Shown piece by piece: positions 58,021 to 64,000 of a stretch of DNA of 64,000 bases (position 1 is its first letter; every line of letters starts with the position of its first letter). The stretch comes from Sipunculus nudus (taxonomy: Eukaryota; Annelida; Sipuncula; Golfingiida; Sipunculidae): contig CM049316.1 of NCBI GenBank assembly GCA_026874595.1, positions 46,391,695 to 46,455,694 of the forward strand, given 5' to 3'. Below the pieces are notes generated by a model. It was given only the letters and a program-made list of their open reading frames with translations. It did no database searches and was not told the origin of the DNA. The position numbers and the translations under genes are program-made.

Positions 58021-60711
58021 TGAAGTCACGGGGAAGACAATTTGTTAATGTGAATGGTAATCAGAGTGTGACCAAGCGTACTCGAGCTGGCGTCACCGGT
58101 TACGCAAGACATAAGCTATCCCTTGTGAATGCAATGGAAGGGGATTCCCCAAGGCTCTTGGACACGTTGGCAACACAGCAGGTTGCTATAAACAGTTGAT
58201 GAGCAATAAATGGTGAATCCTTGTTGCAAACTTTAAAATGGTTTATATATCTAAAGTCAATAAAAAGTTCGATAAAAACGAGTCAACTAGAATATGACTG
58301 GTGACATAATCTCTTTGTTGACATAGACTTTTAAAACCATAAGTTCATAGAACTTACTTTGAAAGTAAATATGGCTCCGAAAGGCTTCAATGAAAAGTCT
58401 CCCGTCACCATAGATGGCGTTCAAAATGATCTGATTCTAGGTCATGCCAGCACTTGACGTCAACCCTTCGAGACCTGGTTGCATGTTAGATGTCATAATG
58501 GTGAAAGAATGAAAGAAATACTTTTACCAGAAGGATTTCCATGTTTCAGTGTAAACAAAGTAAGTAATCTGGTGAGAGTTATCAAGTGATATACAAGGAA
58601 ATATATACTTAAAGCAAGCTATATGAAAGCACACCAAGCGTTCCGTTCAGTGGTCCAATCGGACTCCCAATATTTTTCATAAATTTCACCAAATGCTTTC
58701 AATTTTAATTTTGTAAAAGAATGGGCTATGGGCTGAAGAACACTTGATTAATTGTCCGGGCCGATATGGATGGCACTGGCGGAGGTCTGCGTCCTAGGTG
58801 TTGTATTTTTCTAATTCTCTATGTCACATTGTCCTCGTATCGTTACAGAGAGCTTAAGTGAACTCATATATCTGCAAAGTACAGGTATGTTCGAAATAAC
58901 CTTCATGTATATTTTAACTAAATGTTATATTTTGCTATTTTTCGGCCATTACTTTTTTTCATGAGATTCGGTGGATTTACTTATCGAGATTAACATATAC
59001 AGAGTGTCAACAATACTGTGCAGAATCCGACTCTCATGGGTACAAAACTGCCGGTTAGGGATTGTGGGCTTCAACATCACCGGCCCACAATGCACCGAGG
59101 CTTCTAAATACACAGATGGCGTTGGTATAAAAGTATTGAACAGGGTAATGTAGCCGTTAAGCACGTTGGAGCAGAATTGTTTCAAGGCACACGTGACATG
59201 AGCATGGGTGTTTTTGTGAAAAGGACTTCACGGAATAAGTAATATATTCTAAGCAAGCATGTATGTCAATGTAGACAGAATGTTTCCTTGAAATATCATA
59301 GATTTTTATTTTTAAGTTAGATAGTTGATAAAGGCTTTCCGCCGTCCCACATTGCATTAAAGTAAAAGGTTCGTATCGAGTTGACACGACCTCTGGCGAA
59401 AGGGTGGGTTTCAAAAGCTTAGGACACCTCTCATTGCGCAGGGGCAAAAGTTGCCAACACCATACCAATATGTGCTGAGGTCATTAAACACTATGCTGAG
59501 GTGAATACACGGGTCACATATATGACACAGGGACATTAAAGCCCCAGTGGTGTAGAAAAGTTTTTCTCATCGGGGGATATGATTTGCGCGATTCACGCTA
59601 GCGCGAAAAGTGGGGTGTTTAATGGGGGATGTGCCCCCCCCCCCCCCTTGAAGCTGGAATTTTTTTTTCAAGGTTAATTGGTGCAATTTGATGAAAACTT
59701 TTAGAGACATTTTGATTAAAATGAACATACCAATTACCATTGAATATGACATATTTGTAGGATAAAGAAAGATTACCGTATATGATTAAAAACGTATGGA
59801 AACTTGGGTTTTAATAATTATATGACTCGTAGTGAGATTTTTTTTCTTTACTTTTGCTTACTGAGCTTACTTTCAGAAATACTAGGCAATAACGGTGGCT
59901 GTAATCTTTGTCGTGTCGTCGGGACGTTACAAAGGCACAATTCACAACATTAAACCGAGAAAATTTTGACTTCAGATCCAGGCACTTCCTACTGAGATTT
60001 CATTAAGACCAACATGTCAAGGACCTTTTAATTGTCATTATTAATTCATTCCATAAAGAAGCTCAAATTTCGTAATAATAGCCATACTGATCGCCATGAT
60101 ACTGATTAATTCGGAGGAATAACTTCAGCGGTTTCACAACACTGATTATGCAATCTTTATGTTTTTCTCACTGTTTAATCAAACAAATATTTTTTAACTG
60201 AAACATGTAATACAAGAGAAAAGTTCATTCAAACGTGTTGTTTTCTGGGGGAATGATAGCCCCGCAATTTCTTAATATGCGATAAATGGACATTAGAAGC
60301 CCATTGATAGTGAAACATTCACACTAAAACTAATATTTCTCAGTAATCCTGAAAGTTATACTGATCAGTCATATTGTTGGTTACCAAATACTACAGATGG
60401 CACCTACACATGCCGTTATGTTAAAGCAACATTTACTTTCCATTTGATAAAAATATTACGTGTGTAACGGATAAATATAATCTCATTTACCTATAAATCT
60501 GCATATTTGTATCTGAAAATTCATACTTAATATTACTCAGCAATGCTTCAAAGATGAAGATCAACACGTTGATCCTGGGTAACCTCGCATCTACTACAAC
60601 TTTATTTTTGCACATTTTATTGTTGTTTTCAACGCTTTGAGATACTGAATGTTGCGACAAAGAAAATCAAGTAAATAGTTTCAAGTAATCAAAAATATTT
60701 AGGTTATCAAG
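58021..60711. other. No supported gene
   Basis: Intergenic sequence upstream of the LINE 5' end. Short frames only, none recognisable. Confidence 0.55.
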
Positions 60712-61005
60712 ACGGCTGGCTTCTGTTGCTCAGGGGTAAAGCGCAGGACTCAAAGCCGGGAGATAGTGAGTTCGAACCTTAGCCGAGGCGGTAAGATTTT
60801 TCACGGTGGACCCCCACCAAGGGGGTCTGTAGGCTTAATGGGGAGACTGTGTCCAACAGTCATGTTTCACTCACAAACGAATAAGCCTTTCGGGGGTTCC
60901 TCGGTGTTATGACTTAGCAATGGGGATGACACACACCAAGGACCCGCAGGAGTGGTACACCGATCCTATTTGACACCAGGATAACCGGATAAAAGCTCCT
61001 GTTAC
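60712..61005 (+). mobile_element. tRNA-derived SINE
   Basis: The head reads TTGCTCAGGGGTAAAGCGCA (A-box-like) and, about 30 bp later, GAGTTCGAACCTTAGCC (B box), with tRNA-like spacing. The body follows with GGTGGACCCCCACCAAGGGG (a short palindrome) and ends around CTGTTACTTAGTCCG. The sequence outside the two boxes does not fold as a clean tRNA, and a body of about 200 bp is attached, so a SINE is more likely than a tRNA gene. Confidence 0.65.
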
Positions 61006-64000
61006 TTAGTCCGAAACCGGAATGGAACTCTGCAGATGTATGTAGTAATAGTAGGGCAAATGGGGGAGGTTACCTCTACCAAAAAAATGCCTGTCCATGC
61101 CTGATAAACGTAAAGTTAAAAGATTTTTTTTCTTATATTTGCAAATATATTTGCAGACATATATGCAAAATACTCGCCCAATAACCAAATATATTTGAAG
61201 AAAAACGGATAAATAAAGGTAGGAGTTATAATATATCGCCAATAATGCCAGAATTTGATATGATTCAACATATACGTAAATACTTCTTTGTGTGTTTTAT
61301 TTCATTTTTGATATCGTTATGGTTATCTGTTAATTTCGCTTACAAACAAAAGTTTGGTGTCCAATTATCGATACATTATTGATATTTAAACACAGAGAAA
61401 TTTTTATTTTAAAAAGTAAATATGAAACCGTTTGTCACATACAGACAAAGCGTAATATATTTTTAAGAATTATTTTCACATAATAATGTTCCTCATTAAA
61501 ATAAGTCAACAGATTTACATGTATACCTATCAAACTTATAATAACTGATGTCAGTGTACACAACCCTTCAGTGTGAAAACGTGACTTTTTGTAGGGACAA
61601 GATCTGAGGACAGAAGTGCATAGCTTAGCCTATTAGTATTAGATAATTCCTATGCTATCCAAATAATTCTGTCAACAAAATTATGCTATATCTTAATTAT
61701 GTTAAACCCATTAGACATTGTAAAATATTTCAAGTATCAAGATTTTTCACATCACTTCCACATATTATCTAAGCAATCTCATCAGAAAACCCATTTGAAT
61801 TATGGGCATTTTATGGGGATTTTTTTAAGTTGTATACATTGAGGCATTTTTTTTAATTTGTTGAATACATATTTCAGGAAGAAATATGCTACACTGATTA
61901 GGTTAGCAGATTTTCTCTACTCATGATTTTGTAAAGCATGTGATCTTTTATGTTTGCTTATAAGATGATCGGTTTACAATTTGTCTATGATAATGATCAC
62001 CGGCATACAAAGGGTTTAAAAATTTACAAAATAATTGGTTTCGTTCTTTGATTTAGTTCAGGCATAGGCGGCTATTAGGCGTTGTTTAGCCAAAGGTGAC
62101 CAACCCTGGTTGACTTATGTGGCAACTAACTGATTTATGTTTATTTCGGCATATTTGTGGGTCTTCCTCTTCCATTTTTTGAAATCCAAGCATTTTGGTA
62201 GCAAAAACTGAACTCAAGCCATTTTAATTATGAATTCTGTGGTAGGGTTTTAAAGTGTAAAAATCCCCATTTTATCCAACACTCATTCAAAACATTGTGG
62301 GTATGATACAATGGGCCATACCCCCCTTGTCAGATATATCCTCCCCCCCCCCCCCACCCCCACCGGGCCTATGCAAGGCCCGCTTACTAAATGTACGTCA
62401 GCATGATCACTTACAAATACTTTATTGATTATGCTTTTTGAATTACCTATTCTGCATATTTACGGGTTTTTTTTTATTTTGGTTCGGCATAACAAGTTGC
62501 GGTTCGTTCAACTCCTTTCAACTTCTACATGATGATTGACGTATGATTCATTGCCATATTATGCCGGAAACTTTCTTAAAAAAAGAAGCAGTTCCTAAAA
62601 AATATACAATAGGCTTTATGTCTTTATGTTCTTCTGCCATCCCATCCTGGTGCAATTCATTACTCAGTGGATGTAATATTGGGGTTATTATAGTGTATGA
62701 ATCATTCAATGCGTTTTCCACTAGAACAGCATCTAAGGCTACCAGAAAAATCTGCACTTGCTACAAAGGCCTCATGTATTGAATAATTAACTCGTCAGCC
62801 CTTAGACCAACGACACATAGCTTATGAATCACTGAAAGGCGCCACGGCCAAAGCCCGTGCAATGTGTGATCGATGGTTCGCCACTAGATCTTCTAGTCCT
62901 CGGAAGCACAGCCATGGATCCGTATCACACCCGTCATTACTTCCGGTGGGAATAAGCATTTCTTTGGAATACTCGTGACCCTATACCAAGCTTCCCTTTT
63001 AGTGACTGATGACGTGATTGTGAACCGAATGACAATGGTTTTAAACGCAGACAGGATAATATATAAAAATACAATATAATTGATTTTTACTCTGACACAA
63101 TCTGCTGCGTGATAGAAGAGATCAGTGGCGCCAGTAGATGCTTACTTCCATAACTCTGGTCTGTCCACACATGTCATAGTGACGGCACACGGAACCACCA
63201 CCGCCGCCTGTTGTTTGGTAAATGGGTTACATCATTTGAATTAATCACGTAAAAGTACATAGATTATCCAAAAAGAAATGCTTGTGCAATGAGATTCAGT
63301 AATTTTAATGTTTTTTTGCCAATGTAAAGTTATTTGTTTCTGTTGTTGTTTTTTTTTTCTTTTATATTAACCGTCTGGCCAAAAAAAAGACACTCAAAGG
63401 TCTTCTTTTACAGCGCTGACAGCACACATATCGACCTGAAACCTCAATACACTTACGAGCCTGAAACATGAACGTATAAAAGACGGCTCCTGCAAATTTA
63501 ATGCTCGTTTCATATTTTTTCATTACTATTTGGTACCGTATAATCGCACGTGGGATTTATCATACCCTGGGAGTCGTTACTGAAGCAGGAACAATACGAC
63601 AAACGTCAAAATTGATGCAGGCGTGTCATTAGACCTTTTCCTTTTTTTGCGTTCTCCTGTAAATCGCTTTTCGTGCTCTGTGGTAAGTCATTTATATTTT
63701 ATAAAGTACGTGTACGCAGGTTCTTTTAGCACTATGACTACCATGAATCGTAGTTTTTCCAGGACGATATTTGATTATTTCACCAATATGCTGAAACTTA
63801 GCATTACCTAGGAGATTTGCTTTCATACAAGGGACATAAATCCATGTGCCTATACAGTGTCTGAGAATCATGCCTTATGGACCATTCTGAAAATGTTGCT
63901 GCCGCAGGGAATGCAATAGGAGATTGAATGGTGTGATTTATCTGTTAAACTTCACAGCCATGCTTCCATAACAATTCGGATCTATACATGACACTGGGGT
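61006..64000. other. No supported gene
   Basis: AT-rich sequence with a C run near 62342. Frames of 60-80 codons at 62543-62782 and 63623-63811 look like chance. Nothing recognised. Confidence 0.55.

Noticed and set aside
60715-60795. Functional tRNA gene
   Set aside because: A and B boxes are present, but the arms do not pair cleanly and a repeat body is attached. A SINE is more likely.
62543-62782. Small frames near 62.5 kb on both strands
   Set aside because: Overlapping frames of similar length on opposite strands with no family resemblance; likely chance.

Overview
This is eukaryotic, AT-rich, intron-rich genomic DNA from an invertebrate, most likely a mollusc and possibly a bivalve. 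That assignment is an inference. It rests on an invertebrate-type DEG/ENaC channel gene split into short exons, Ty3/gypsy and CR1/L2-type retroelements, a tRNA-headed SINE, long microsatellites, and a dispersed repeat beginning AGCTCAGCTGACT that resembles repeats I associate with bivalve genomes.

One host gene dominates the window, on the + strand from about 11.1 to 43.9 kb. I reconstructed 12 coding exons: 11148-11432, 12137-12308 (or 12326), 15249-15454, 15619-16972, 20245-20354, 26717-26880, 30465-30575, 32288-32420, 38540-38612, 39415-39472, 42790-42939 and 43635-43934. All junctions are AG/GT and in phase, and they join into one frame of about 1,037 codons ending in TGA. The 5' end is missing: the cytoplasmic N-terminus was not found and may lie upstream. 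The product is a DEG/ENaC cation channel whose extracellular part carries two insertions just after TM1: a C-type lectin-like domain (exons 2-3) and a Thr/Pro mucin-like stalk of about 30 twelve-residue repeats (exon 4). The conserved Cys-rich extracellular core, the WPS motif, the pore/TM2 and a short cytoplasmic tail follow. Two basic, furin-like cleavage sites sit between TM1 and the lectin domain.

The most unusual DNA is at 23.15-26.72 kb. An 81-bp unit containing the branch-point-like region, polypyrimidine tract, 3' splice site and first codons of exon 6 is present about 45 times in tandem, ending in the genuine exon. Because 81 is a multiple of 3 and the unit has no stop, each copy can be read through into the next as a 27-residue repeat. 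Two single-base deletions and one stop codon restrict which acceptors can give a full-length channel; only the last three can.

The rest is repeats and mobile elements. 1-11 kb has a trinucleotide satellite, copies of two dispersed repeat families and a LINE endonuclease fragment. 17-19.5 kb is a large inverted pair of the first family. 27-30.4 kb has another copy with a nested insertion, then a 48-bp tandem array. 32.6-37.7 kb is a decayed Ty3/gypsy element on the - strand inside an intron. Downstream of the gene, 49.1-52.7 kb is a second, decayed LTR element on the - strand whose integrase precedes its reverse transcriptase (Gmr1-like order). 53.2-58.0 kb is a nearly full-length CR1/L2-like LINE on the - strand. 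A tRNA-derived SINE lies near 60.7-61.0 kb. No other host gene could be supported.
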